Source of the DNA: Arion vulgaris
Lineage: Eukaryota; Mollusca; Gastropoda; Stylommatophora; Arionidae
Assembly (NCBI GenBank): GCA_020796225.1
Contig: CM036755.1
Coordinates: forward strand, 59,482,152 to 59,546,151
Direction: 5' to 3'
DNA: 64,000 nucleotides
The notes under the pieces were generated by a model, which was given only the letters and a program-made list of their open reading frames with translations, was not told the DNA's origin and made no database searches. This document shows, one piece after another, positions 11,384 to 22,642 of the stretch. The position numbers and the translations under genes are program-made. Each line of letters starts with the position of its first letter. The stretch's first letter is position 1.

Positions 11384-11590
11384 CCCGCCTGCCCAGCGTG
11401 TTCGTAGCGCGTTGGTTAAGGGGTGACAAGCCCTGTGTGAGTGCGGTTTCAATTCCGTGAGCTGGCAGAAAAGTCACAGGTTCTCCAGATTTACGGTGTT
11501 CGTGGCACCGAACCGAAGGGCTACAATGTTCATGGCACCGAGCCGAAGAGCTGAAAGCTCAAGTGCTTCTGGATGGGGACAAAAATGACC
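11384..11590 (+). mobile_element. SINE-2 (tRNA-derived-like), copy 1
   Basis: cgcctgcccagcgtgttcgt, gtagcgcgttggtt (A-box-like) and ggtttcaattccg (B-box-like) are followed by two repeats of cggtg/catgttcatggcaccga. A second copy at 31517-31725 matches along the whole length. Possible pol III SINE; no target duplication identified. Confidence 0.7.
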
Positions 11591-12470
11591 AATGTCGATC
11601 TTCTAAAAGTGGTCAAGTCGCAGAAAATGCTCATTATCACCATAAGATAAATACCATTTCTGTGAATGCCGTGAGAAACAGAGTTCTAAATATTATGGTA
11701 AATATTAACATAAGAGGACACAGTATAAACGGTTGCTAACTTCCTTATTTCTCTGTCAAATGAGATACTTTTTATCAGGTATTAAAAGAATGGGTCTGAG
11801 ATGAAATAGTATATCACTTTTACAATAATTACTCGTCCGGTTGTCATGGAAATGGCGGCCATGTTGGATTATAAACACTGTCGTAAAGTAGGTAAGTACT
11901 CATAACTAGTTCATATTATTCTATTGTTTAAATTGAAATAATTAAATAAGCCGAAGTTCTAGGTACTTAGCAACTTTAAATTGATCTGGGACAGATAACA
12001 AACTGATAGACGTGCAACGACTAAGACATGCACAATTTTTACCAAAAAATAATGACATTTGGTTTTAAAAAATATTGCGTATTAAAACATATTTGTCAAA
12101 ACTTGCATTTCTATATCTGAATACCCTCAGTATTGATAGATCTATATGTGTGCCAAATGTCACATAGATATCTTGAATGGTTACTGAGACTAATCTGCTA
12201 AACACTTCCTACATGAGGGAAAATAACAATTGTGAGAAAACTGCAATTTAAAAAAACTTTTGGTGAAATATGAAAAGATCTTTAACTTACCAAAGAATTT
12301 TCACATAAATTGCTTGTATGATTGACAGAACATGCGTCCCGTATGGCTATATGTTGAATCCACCTGAATTATATGTGTCTTCTTCCTTCTGAGTTCTCTC
12401 ATGCTCCTTGATGGGGAGCATGAAAGAACTACCATTTTTTATATAGTCAAATACTGAGGTAGAGTAATGA
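11591..12470. other. No intact gene; possibly flank of a DNA transposon
   Basis: Unassigned. It contains gttgtcatggaaatggcggc near 11840 and a strong hairpin at 12392-12430. It lies next to the Mutator-like fragment at 12475-12705, so it may be non-coding sequence of that element. Confidence 0.35.
12392..12430. other. 16-bp perfect-type hairpin
   Basis: agttctctcatgctcc (12392-12407) pairs with ggagcatgaaagaact (12415-12430) across a 7-nt loop, with one G-T type mismatch. Not a terminator in a known context; function unknown. Confidence 0.8.
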
Positions 12471-12474
12471 GATA

Positions 12475-12705
12475 ACTTATTTTTTAGTTATCCTATAGAT
12501 AACATTTTCTCTGACAGTTTGAATATCACTGATGGACAATTTATTTGCCTCTTTAAAAGCTTTGGAATCTCCATCACATAGCATCCGGCAATAAACAAGT
12601 TGTCTCTTTCTCACTGACCGGGCAAAAATAAGCTTGCAGCTTCAGCTTCCATAGAATTGGATGAACTCTCACAATTTTCTCACACTGGTACTTTACAATG
12701 ATATA
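12475..12705 (-). pseudogene. Mutator-like transposase domain fragment
   Basis: The reverse strand, with one frame change, reads SSSNSMEAEAAS then FARSVRKRQLVYCRMLCDGD followed by SKAFKEANKLSISD. The order SSNxMExEAA... / Y..MLxDGDSKAF is the pattern I know from the 'Mutator-like transposase domain' proteins found in many aquatic invertebrates, where DGDS carries a conserved acidic residue. Only about 75 residues survive. The assignment is from memory of the family; a profile search would settle it. Confidence 0.55.
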
Positions 12706-13474
12706 TAATTCGATATGTCTTATAGAATAGAGATGTCCATCACTAAGTACCAACCACACGGTATTTCTAGACATTGCCTCTTAAAAAATACGTTAAATCA
12801 CCGAGAGGGTGGGCTGTTTAAAAACTGATTTTCAAATTTAAAAAAAAATCAAATTGTTAAACTCGATTTCGATTCTAGAGATATAAAACTAACAGAATTA
12901 AACACATTTTGAACATTGATATTTTAAAGAAAATATTTCATTGTGTAACATTTGAGTCACCTTACACAAACAAAACAGAGGATGCGAGTGAGAGAGAGAG
13001 AAGAGAGTGAGAGTGATAGAGATAGATAGAAAGAGAGAGAGAGAGAATTGTGGACAACCTTCTTCAGTGTAAACTACAGAGAAAAATTTAAACTTACGAT
13101 TTGATAGTCAATTCTTCAGATAGAAGTTTGTGAAGATCCATATTTGCTTGCTCGTGCTGACATGGTACATGATGATGATGTGATCAATGATAACAGAGAT
13201 AATAACAACACAAATGTTATATAGTTGTTACTTACATCTTAATAATTACATTCAAGCAGTTGTAGTTTCAACATGGAGGCCGTGTCTCCATAAAACACTT
13301 TAACAAAGTGACACCACACTTCCTACTGGTGACGATAAATGAGAGGTATTGTTGGTAGCCGTGTCACCAGAATGCGATACGCCAGAAGCAATTGTAAAAT
13401 ATTAAGTTATTTATTTAAAATTTGTGAGCAAGAGTTAAAAAAAAAAACCCACACATGCATAAAAATAAAACTTC
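12706..13474. other. No gene recognised; includes (GA)n run
   Basis: A/T-rich sequence with a GA microsatellite at about 12988-13045. The text at 13255-13290 (gttgtagtttcaacatggag) resembles, in reverse complement, 35045-35080, so this stretch may be another old repeat. Confidence 0.4.
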
Positions 13475-13740
13475 CGTCTGACTTCTTCTTCTTTGCGTTC
13501 GTTCTTTATGACCAATTTTAATCACTCTTTGTGATATGTGTAATCTTTGCCAAGAACGTGTATACGTTGCACATTGGTTTGGTAGGCCCCTAAACGAAAT
13601 AGACTTCTACACGTTTAGGAGACATGCATCCGATTTCAGCCAAACCTCCTCAGTCGCCTCTTACGACATGCGTGGCAGGTAACAGTGGTTCTATTCTTTA
13701 CACTCCAAATTTGGGCCCGTAGCCACTCGGGCGATTTCCG
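13475..13740 (-). mobile_element. SINE-like family C, copy 1
   Basis: On the reverse strand: a head with cgcccgagtggctacgggcc, a central gcatgtcgtaagaggcgac, then tttggctgaaatcggatgca and a tail with ggcaaagattacacatatca ending in gaagaagaag. The same order is seen at 42545-43075, and head plus tail at 29225-29500. The tail resembles that of family A. Confidence 0.72.
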
Positions 13741-15140
13741 ACTGACTAAAAATAAACAAAAAATCATCCACTAAGTTAATATTATTAAATAGTTGTATAA
13801 ATCAGGGATTCTCAAACTTGTCAGTTTAACACAGAAATAGAAATGTTTCGATTGCAGTAGAGACATTCAGTATATCCTATCTTGACATTTGATCACAAAA
13901 ATCGCTATTCGCCGTATTTCCATCAACTTCTTTCTTTACATTCGGTCAGAACCGACTGGATGTGTATTATTACTGAATTAGTTCAGTTGTTCCAAACATT
14001 AAAAAAAAAAAAAAATTGTTGTTCCTTTTAAACAAATTTATATAAATACCCCTTGTTTATAAAATATATTTAAAAAAAAATATTGACACATTTTTGTTCA
14101 TTGGTTATCTTAATTGTAAAATAGTAGAATTGAGACAATAAGTTGGGAAATGTAAACTGCTACACTAAAGCTACAAACTACATATACAGTATTATTAACA
14201 CAGAAACTCAATTTGTAAAAGATATCACTTGCTGATACAATATTCCTCAAACAGATACTTGCCGACTAATTACACTGTTAGTGAAATATATAGCCAACTA
14301 GAAACTCATACGGCAAACGGACTTCACAACTGTCAATAAGACCACAACTGTCACGTGACTTCACATTCCGGTATTTTTGTATATAGACGAATTTATTTTA
14401 AATCAAAATAACATGCTAAATCAAGGTTATATTATGCAACAAATAAGTTTAACAATAAGGAATATCAGTATTATTAATATTTTTCCGAAATAAATAATCA
14501 TAGACTCATAGAATTAAAGAAAAAAAGTGTAAAAAACCTTGCAGTGTTATATCAAACATATATAAAATCCAGTCCCCCAAGTCAAACTAAGTCATTTTTT
14601 ACCCGTTCAGTCCTATGGCCCAATATTAGAGGTGGATGTGGTGAAATCATTGAGTTTGCTTGATGGATTTAATTTCCTGAACTCATGCTCTACAGAAACA
14701 AAATACAGTCTAAAATACAAGACTAGAATTAAGTTTGTTACGTTCCTTGTTTGTAAACATATTTACTATGTATGAAGATAAATGCCATTCCTCTAGTTCT
14801 GTATTAGTAAATATCAAGATGTTATTGAGTGCCTTCTCATTGTGATGTTCGTATTACTTACTGATATCTGCCCAGAAGGTAATGGGAAGCTTTCTTTTAC
14901 AATCAGAATTTAATGAAGAATTGGATGAAAGTTTGATTAGCTGTTATTTTTCTTCATTGAATGAAAGTGTTTATATTCTTCGAATAATTCTTCATTGAAT
15001 GGATCTGCAAGTCTAGAGGTTTTTATTTCCACGTAGAGGGAATTAGTTATAAACGACCTCTCTGTAACCATTCAAATAACTGACAATGTTCTCTTTCACG
15101 TTTTGGGATAAGTGTAAGTTATTCGCAGATTAGTAATTAT
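13741..15140. other. No gene recognised
   Basis: About 1.4 kb of A/T-rich DNA with poly-A runs near 14000 and 14070. I found no open frame over 60 codons with a familiar motif and no clear repeat boundary. Confidence 0.45.
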
Positions 15141-15255
15141 CTTCTTCTTCTTCAAACTCTCCATATCGACCACTTGATAACCAGTGTAATTTGTATGTGA
15201 TCTGAGCCTACAGCGATTGTACGTTGTACCAGTTATGCGCCTACAAGTATATGAC
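15141..15255 (-). mobile_element. SINE-like family B tail, copy 1
   Basis: Reverse strand: gtaggcgcataactggtac, gctcagatcacatacaaatt, acactggttatcaagtggtc and a gaagaagaag end. The same string occurs at 28200-28315 (reverse) and 29380-29500 (forward). Confidence 0.72.
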
Positions 15256-15277
15256 CTTTTTTCGTCTTTACAGATGG

Positions 15278-16215
15278 TCAATTAACAAATGTTTTACTGT
15301 GACAACTTCTGAGTTGTCTCTTTTCTCTCTTGTCTTTCAGCTTATACATAAGTCTCTTCTCAAAAGACTCTGCGTCCTTTCGCAATTTGACTTTCCACAC
15401 AACTCTGTCATCAGCTAGTTTTTCCCATGTGCTGGGACCTATAGAAAAGTTTTTCATTGAGTCTTTGCAGACATCTTTATATCTGAGCAGTGGTCCGTCC
15501 TGGTGCTTCTTCCCCTCAGAAAGTTCATTGAACAATATTTGTTATGGTAGGTGACAAGTTTCCATTCTTCTCACATGCCCTAATCATCTTAGTCATCTAC
15601 TGCTGAGCATGCCCATGATGGAAGGCAGATTTGCACATTGCAGTACTTAGGAGTTGGTTATCTTGTCGTACCACCTGATGTTCATAATCCTGCGGAGAGA
15701 TCGAAGGTGAAATATGTTAAGTCTTCTCTCGTGTCTTGAGTAGGCTGCCCATGTTTCTGAGCCATATAGTAAAGAACTAATTACACAGGCTCGATATATT
15801 TGAATCTTCGTCTGCAATATCAGTTTTGTGTTGTCCCACGCTCGCTTTGATAGTATGTTGAATGTAGTAGCCGCACTCCCTACACGAGCGTTGATTTCTT
15901 CATCAAGAGAAAGGCTGGCAGTGACCATGGTCCCAAGATAGCAGAATTTTTGAACTGGAGTTAGATGGTTGCCATTTAAAGTGATATTTGTTGTGTTACC
16001 TCCTTGACATAAAACAACTGTTTTTAGACACTTATAGTCAGAGAAAATAAGTCGCATGCCTTTGACAAATTATTGATTAGGCATTGCAGTGTAGTCTCAC
16101 TGTGGACAACTAGAACAGCATCATCAGTGAAAAGGAGGTCCTTGAGAAGAATTTTCGTCGTTTTTGTCTTGGTTCTTAAGATACATGGCAGAGCGCTGTC
16201 TCCCTACCCCGAGCA
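15278..16215 (-). pseudogene. LINE reverse transcriptase C-terminal half
   Basis: Reverse strand, from 16215: a degenerate catalytic motif FTDDAVLVVH (near 16110). Then at 16057-15647 come VQKFCYLGTMVTASLSLDEE, AATTFNILSKRAWDN and YRACVISSLLYGSETWAAY, followed by LRSLRRIMNIRW. The C-terminal tail (15535-15278) reads LLRYKDVCKDSMKNFSI and ADDRVVWK. This is the endonuclease-type LINE family whose C-terminus is also seen at 44265-44822 and 59785-60013. The motif C tyrosine/alanine has become T and frames are broken near 15640 and 16060, so it is dead. Clade uncertain (RTE or CR1 group). Confidence 0.82.
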
Positions 16216-16379
16216 TTGTCGGTCCAGTCACGTCTATGGCAGCTATCTGGTTGCTAGTGGTCATATGCTTGTCTCAAAGATTAAGCAATGCATGTCTAAG
16301 TTCACAATGTCTCACAGTGAAATCGCCAATGGCTCATTAAATCAGTCGAGGTTCCTTAGATGACACGATCGGGGTCAAA
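16216..16379. other. Unassigned junction
   Basis: Between the LINE fragment and the first recognisable family A sequence. It may be the 5' end of family A copy A2, since no other copy extends this far for comparison. Confidence 0.35.
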
Positions 16380-17640
16380 GGCTCATGGCGGCAGCATCGG
16401 TCAGGGTTAGCTAAGGGCCGCGCTAACCAAGACCCTGCCCCTACCTCCACGCGGTGACCCTGGAAACAGACTCTTGTTCCGGTCTGGCAAATGTGGGCAG
16501 GGATCGGGGAGAACTACTGGTAGTGGTAGCAGTGCAAGTACGAAGAAAATGCACGAATCTCCAGGCCGACGTCCAATCAAATATTGCTGAAGATCTCGAA
16601 CGAAAAGAAACAGCAGCGAAACGTTTCTGACATAAGCCCCACTCCCCGGAGTAAGGGCCGAACAGAAATCGCCATCTCCGGAGCATGAGACTCCATACAC
16701 AAACTCGACGAATAAGCCAAAGGTCCCGCCACAAATTATCAGTTTCTCTGCCGATGGGGAAACATGAAAGGATGAGAGGTGCATCCAATGACGAAACGCG
16801 TGCCCACGCAGGGCGAAGTTCGAATCCCTGAGGAGTGGGCAAATATTGCCAGCTCGTGGGCAAGAATAAATGTAGGAGCGTAACGAATAAAAATCTACAC
16901 TCGTGTCGGTACGAGGAAAGATTGCAGATGACTCCGCATCGGTGACCTGGTGCAGATACATGTACTAGGCATGGTTTGCCGAGCGCAAAACAAAAAGTTG
17001 CGTTTTAGTGCATAACGAAAGTACCCGCCCTGGGAAAACCGTGCTAGGTACTGTTGCGATAACAATTAATATCCCCGGAAGAACTGAGGTGGGTGATACC
17101 TAACGGAACTGCCAGCCTTGGGACAACCAGGCAAGGTACTATTGCAGTCACAACTAACATCCCCGGAAGAACTGGGGCGGGTGATGGTGGTGAGCTCAAA
17201 ATCCTCAGTTGTGTTGCTAGCGCCGACTGAAACAGCCCTCTACATTTGTTGTGCCTGACCCCAGGCCGGTGTCTTCCGATGTTAACTGCAAATTGCCACG
17301 CACCAACGCGCGTCTAGAAAAGACTGAGAATGTTCCTACTCCGGAACAAACTCAAAAGTGAACGGTAAAGAAAGGTCGACAATGTAAAGATCTGGCTGGC
17401 TGTCCGGGTCCGAACAATGCTGAAGGCCGATACTTTACACGGTGTTTTATACGTGTAAGACGCTGTCAGAGGATAAGCTTATACGCCCCGAGAAATGTTT
17501 CTAATCCGGAACGACCTCACAGTCAGAAAGGGCATAACAGCGTAACTCACTGTCTTGGTGTCGATCACAAAGCCCAAATATATTACTACTATATCTATAT
17601 ATAATAATATCTATATATATAATAAACCACTATATTAGCC
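16380..17640 (+). mobile_element. Family A dispersed repeat, copy A2
   Basis: Matches A1 (6519 onward) from cctccacgcggtgaccctgg through gttgctagcgccgactgaaa to aatgttcctactccggaac and on to 17460-17530. Unlike A1, the block with gggacaaccaggcaaggtac is present twice in tandem (about 17030-17090 and 17105-17210), as in copy A5. The right end runs into a TA-rich run (17582-17630). Overlapping open frames on the reverse strand at 16407-16961 show no known motif and fall wholly in the repeat. Confidence 0.75.
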
Positions 17641-18042
17641 AAACAAGTGTTTGTTTTTTATTATTACGAGATATAAACTATTTGTTATGAAATGTTTGCT
17701 ATTTTCTAACTTGATTCGAATTTGAAAATAATGATTCATATGGTTATAATTATGTTCAAGAATTTTTGTCTTGCAGGGCTGTGGAGACTACAGCCTGTGC
17801 AAAATAAGACTGAAATATCATAATCTCTATTTAATTTCGAAAACCACATTTCAGAATTTGTTGCAAAGTTATGTTAAAGAGAGTAAGGACAAGCACATAA
17901 CCATATAATTGTTTGATTCCATTCTTGATTACAAACTTCTCTGTTTGATTCCATTCTTGATTACAAACTTCTCTAAGAAGATATTATCACATTGTCTTTC
18001 TGCTTCTCATATATGTATGAATTAACTCGATACTTCTCTCTT
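17641..18042. other. No gene; 34-bp tandem duplication
   Basis: Holds two direct copies of ttgtttgattccattcttga plus ttacaaacttctct at about 17909-17976. Otherwise A/T-rich with nothing recognised. Confidence 0.6.
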
Positions 18043-18145
18043 GTGATAGTAGTGTATGTTACCATAGTTTGTTAATAAGACAAGAAGAAACTATGTGATA
18101 GTAATGTATGTTACCATAGTTTGTTAATAAGACAAGAATAAACTA
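18043..18145. repeat. Tandem array, left piece
   Basis: Two units with atgttaccatagtttgttaa then taagacaagaagaaacta. The array stops at the TA at 18144-18145 and continues in register at 27184, after 9.04 kb of inserted DNA. Confidence 0.88.
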
Positions 18146-18220
18146 TACTGAAGCACATTAAAAACGCACCACTATGATAAATACTGTTTGCTGAGAGGGT
18201 GAGCAAAAAAAGTGTGAGAA

Positions 18221-18420
18221 TGTATTTTCCCCGTATTTGTCATGAGGTAGACAGCGAATGGCTGCTGGAATGTATTTTCCCTGTGTTTGTCATGAGGTAG
18301 ACAGCGAATGGCTGCTGGAATGTATTTTCTCCGTGTTTGTCATGAGGTAGAGAGCGAATAGCTGCTGGAATGTATTTTCTCCGTGTTTGTCATGAGGTAG
18401 ACAGCGAATGGCTGCTGGAA
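18221..18420. repeat. Four 50-bp tandem repeats
   Basis: Units start at 18221, 18271, 18321 and 18371, each tgtattttcyccgtrtttgt then catgaggtagacagcgaatg and gctgctggaa. They lie upstream of the LINE ORF1 and downstream of the Tc1 left terminus; they may be part of the LINE 5' UTR. Confidence 0.92.
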
Positions 18421-18866
18421 TGGAAAGTGAATTTTCACACCCACGGGTTTGTGTACAGACTACAAGAAAACAATGAAAGTTACACGTGCAACACGATTCC
18501 AAACAGCTAGCACCTTGAAAGTGTGTAGGCGTTGTGGCAGTATACTCGGTATAAAAGGTTCTTGGATTCTCCGAAAGGAGTTTCTTATTTTTCATGTTTG
18601 TTGGCCTACACGCTCTGATATAACCAATAAAATGTTCGCCTTAGGTTGAAAGAGGCGTGCCTCGGCTTAAAGAGGCTTTAATCCCCTACTAAACAAACAA
18701 ACAAACAACACCTGGTACATGTGCTTACAATGCCACTAGTTCGGTTTTCAACAGTGGTACTACATTAACTGTTATTTTGTGTAAAACGAGCCTTTAAAAC
18801 AGCGCTGTCTGTGAGTAGTGGGACATTACACACTCAAGACAGATACCAGCGCAACTAGCTAAAAAA
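18421..18866 (+). promoter_or_regulatory. Probable 5' UTR/promoter region of the Tx1-like LINE
   Basis: Non-coding sequence before ORF1. It contains tcggtataaaagg (TATA-box-like, 18546-18558), ccaataaaatg (18623) and an (AAAC)n run near 18695. Promoter function is inference only; non-LTR elements usually carry internal promoters here. Confidence 0.35.
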
Positions 18867-20051
18867 ATGGCAGAACCAATTCCAGTGTTTAACTTTGATC
18901 TACAGGAAGACTTCGAAGGCGGCTCACTTCACAGAAAAGGCACACTAGTGATCACAGTAAGCGGACCACAAGTCCATAAAATCTCATACTCTCTTATGAC
19001 CAGCATACTGATGGGACCAGGAGGGATCGGCTCCAGTGGAGTCACCTCCGTCTACCGCTTCGAAAACCCTCATAAATGGTTTGCGACTCTGTCCTCAGCG
19101 GCACACATTCAGCACTACCAAAGAATTCACGGCACAACCTTCCAACTTCAAGACCCAGAACTAGCCGTCACAATCGAACATTTAGAGAAGGAAAAGGGCA
19201 AGGGGGTGATCCATTGGATACCCCCCACAATGACAATAACACAGGTGCAAAATTTAGCGCAAACAATCACCGGTGATCCAAAGACAGAAGTGTCAAAAAT
19301 TCCCAGTGCCCCGGATAAGTGCGCCTTTACATATAAACCAACTCCAAAAAGAATCCCACACCACGCAAAAATCAACATACATGGTGAGAACGAGGAGAGC
19401 CAGAGCAACATATGGATTACTTTGCCTGGCCGGAGAACATAATGTGCTACGTGCAGCCAAGACACGCATTGGTCAAGCCAGTGTCCACTTGGCAAAAGAC
19501 AAAATCCGAAACTAGCAGTAAGACTCGAAAAATCGCCAACGACAATGCCCTCTAAAGAAGGACAAGATCCAGTGCCACCAACACTAGAGGTCAAGTCCGC
19601 AACAACTGCAGCTACGTTTCCTCCTGAGAAACCACCAACATACAGAGAACAAAAGACGCCAATGACGAAAAACAATGACCACGGGGAAAGACCGTCAACA
19701 TCCCACACGAATCCCACCGACAACGCAGATATGGAATCCGATGACTCAAGCGACAACTTTAAGACAATAGAACGTAAACGGAAGAGAAACAAGATACCGA
19801 CAGTACGAAGAAGCTACACACAACTAACGACAAGCACTGAACCCGAAGAACAGTCACGACAGACAATGATATCAGACAGCGAACAAGAAAACTACACACA
19901 CGCCGCTGACTCCAACATTATACCAACACTCACAGCCACCTCTTCGTGGTTTGAACTGGCAGCAGAAATTTTCGAGGAAAGTCCTCAGAATATCCAGACC
20001 GACCATACAGAGACATTACCAGACAATCAGGATTTCGTAACCATCATTTAA
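18867..20051 (+). pseudogene. LINE ORF1 (gag-like, zinc-knuckle protein), one stop
   Basis: RNA-binding protein of a non-LTR retrotransposon. Starts MAEPIPVFNFDLQEDFEGG at 18867. The frame is open for 191 codons, meets one TAA at 19440-19442, then stays open in the same frame to 20051 (394 codons in all). Directly after the stop comes CATCSQDTHWSSQC, a perfect CX2CX4HX4C zinc knuckle (about residue 193). The C-terminal third is polar and rich in T, S, E and K, with a bipartite basic patch ERKRKRNK. No RRM domain is evident. ORF2 follows after about 20 bp. Only the single nonsense codon separates it from an intact frame. Confidence 0.82.
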
Positions 20052-20070
20052 CAAGCAAAAGGTATCCGTC

Positions 20071-21562
20071 AATGTTTGTTGTAACATTAAATTCACCAAA
20101 CTCACATTAGTAACACTAAACATCAGGGGCTTGCGGAACAAAGTCCAACACATAACAAACTTAATACATACATATAACACAGATTTCATCTTATTACAAG
20201 AAACCAACATCCACAACCAAACACTGGCGCACATAACCACTACCAAAATAGGAATAAGAAATGCTCACTACAGTTTAGGAACAAACAATAGAGGTACATC
20301 TATACTACAGACATCCGACACATGGCAAATCACACACAAAAACAACGACAGAGAGGGTAGAATCACAATAATACAGATACAAAACAAACAAAACAACACG
20401 GAGGCCCATACAATAGTTAACGTTTATAGCCCAGAAAAGCATTCCGACGTCTCAACCTTTTATCAAAATTTGAAAAATAAATTAAAGCAATATAAAAACA
20501 GCAATATTATTATGGGAGGAGATTTCAACATAATACTCAGCAAGAAAGACACAACACTTACATCACAACATATAAATTCGAAACACATACGCACAGAAGA
20601 GGCATTTCGAACAATAATAGAAAAACATAACCTCTTAGATACTTACCGGCAAATAATTCCAAATGGCACAGACACAACATTCACAGACAAGACACACGCA
20701 CACGGGGTGTCACGCAGACTAGACAGGATATACACCAGTAAGACACATACCGTTAACACAGTAAAACACCTGCCACATACCCTCAACTACACAGACCACA
20801 AAGGTGTAATAGTAACGTTAAACGATGAAAACACAAATCACACAAATAAAAGGAAAACGTACTGGAAATTCAATCAATCCCTATTACACGAACAATCTTA
20901 CATAGATACCATCACAACCATCATCACCGATTATGCTACAGATGCACCTAAAGAAAACATCTCAGAATACTGGGAACTATTAAAACAAACAATAAGAAAT
21001 GTTTCCCAAATACTATCTTCACGAATACAGAGACAAAAGCAACGACAAATAAAAATCCTCCAGGATGCGATCAATTTAACAAAACAGGTCAATACTGATA
21101 GTTTGTATACGCAAACACTTAAAGAAGACCTTGACAGGCTCCATTTACCCACCTATCAAGGTGCAGCACTAAGAACAAAGACAAAGATGATATCACAAGA
21201 TATACCCACCAAAAAATACCTAGAAATAGAACAACATATCCAAAAAAATAGAACCATCACTGAAGTAAAAGATGAACAAGGCAACATTCTAACGGCTAAC
21301 AATGACATTGCAACCGCTTTCCACTCATTGTATTCAAAATTATACTCCCAGGAAACACCGGACGCCAACACTCAGCATAGTTCCCTCATGTACACACAAA
21401 AACTAAATGAAACAGAAAAACAAATATTAGACCACCCACTGACAACAAATGACCTACAACACGCAGTCGAATCATTAAAAAAACACCTCCCGGACCAGAC
21501 GGTTTAACAACAGAATTCTACCTTTATTTTTTTTCAAATATTAAAACCACTCTTACTAAAAG
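20071..21562 (+). pseudogene. LINE ORF2 5' part: APE-type endonuclease
   Basis: Endonuclease that nicks the target to prime reverse transcription. The frame is open from before 20131 (TLVTLNIRGLRNK) to 21507. Catalytic-site motifs in order: LLQETNIHN (metal-binding Glu), VNVYSP, IIMGGDFNI, RRLDRIYTS and YTDHKGV with the final His. A linker with an RT-0 region follows. At 21485-21490 a frameshift moves PPGPDGLTTEFY (the conserved PGPDG motif) into another frame, continuing as ILKPLLLKVLNES up to the Penelope insertion site. PGPDG plus the RT form suggests the Tx1/L1 group. The second half is at 23581-25482. Confidence 0.87.
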
Positions 21563-21578
21563 TACTAAATGAGTCTTA

Positions 21579-22642
21579 AAATGCATTTTAAAAATGCATC
21601 ATCACTCTGTGTGATCGATAGCTGTTTGGGTAAACCCGCCTTCTATATGCTCCCCAAAATTCATAAACTCCACAATCCCGGTAGGCCTATCGTTTCTGCT
21701 TGCTCCTGCCCTACGGAACACATCTCCGAATTCCTTGATAGCATCTTTAATCCCATAGTCACCACACTCCCGTCATTTTTGAAGGATACAAACCACGCTT
21801 TGTCTGTCTTTTCTACCATTGAGTTGCTACCCGAGAGAACCTACCGTCTCTTCCTCCTTGATGTGTGCTCATTGTACACTTCTATACCTCATCCTGACGG
21901 CCTTATAGCTCTCCAGTTCTTTCTCAATAGGAGAACTAATCCACTTGTGTCAACTTCTGCTCTCCTTCGTCTTGCGGAACTAGTTCTCACTCTTAACTCC
22001 TTTCAGTTTAATGACCAATTCTTTGAGCAGATCAGTGGGGTTGCCATGGGTACTAAAATGGGACCTAGTTATGCTTGTCTTTTCATGGGCTATCTTGAAC
22101 ACCTAGTATGGACTACATATGATGGCCCCCTTCCGTCTGTCTATCACAGATACATTGATGACTGTATTGGCATCACTGATATGCCTGAAGCCGATTTGTC
22201 ACGCTTCATTAATTTCATTAACGTTTTCAACCCTTCTATTCGTTTTACTTCTCACATCTCCACTACTTGTGTCAACTTTCTTGACATTACTATCACCTTA
22301 CGCCTATCCACTATCTATACATCAGTATATTACAAGCCTACTGATGCACATAGTTTTCTCCTCTATACTTCTTCCCATCCCCGGGCTTGTCGTGACTCTT
22401 TGCCATTCTCGCAGCTCTTACGCCTTCGTCGCCTTTGTAGTGAGGACGATGATTTTCTTGAGAGAGCTCGCGAGATGCTTGATTTCTTTCGTAGGCGCCT
22501 ATACCCAGAGAGGGTGCTTGTCTCGGCTATGCATCGAGTTCAGAAAATCACTCGCCAGCAGGCCCTTACCAGTCAGCATAGGACTACTAACTCTGACAGA
22601 GTAAAACTTATCTTAACTTACCACCCCATAGTTCCCTGGTGA
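21579..22642 (+). pseudogene. Penelope-like reverse transcriptase (truncated)
   Basis: RT related to telomerase. Begins just inside the insertion with FKNASSLCVIDSC, then GKPAFYMLPKIHKLHNPGRP (typical first Penelope RT motif), LFLLDVCSLYTSIPH (motif A, Asp), GVAMGTKMGPSYACLFMGYL (motif B) and HRYIDDCIGI (motif C; YIDD codons 22151-22162). NFLDITI and YYKPTDAHSFLLYTSSHP follow. The frame is open from 21569 to a TGA at 22640-22642, where one base of shift separates it from the endonuclease frame. The N-terminal region upstream of the first RT motif is missing. Confidence 0.9.

Noticed and set aside
16407..16961. Overlapping reverse-strand open frames of 140-184 codons
   Set aside because: They lie inside family A copy A2, lack motifs, and are not conserved as frames in the other copies.
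18290..18595. 101-codon reverse frame
   Set aside because: Mostly the 50-bp tandem repeats upstream of the LINE.
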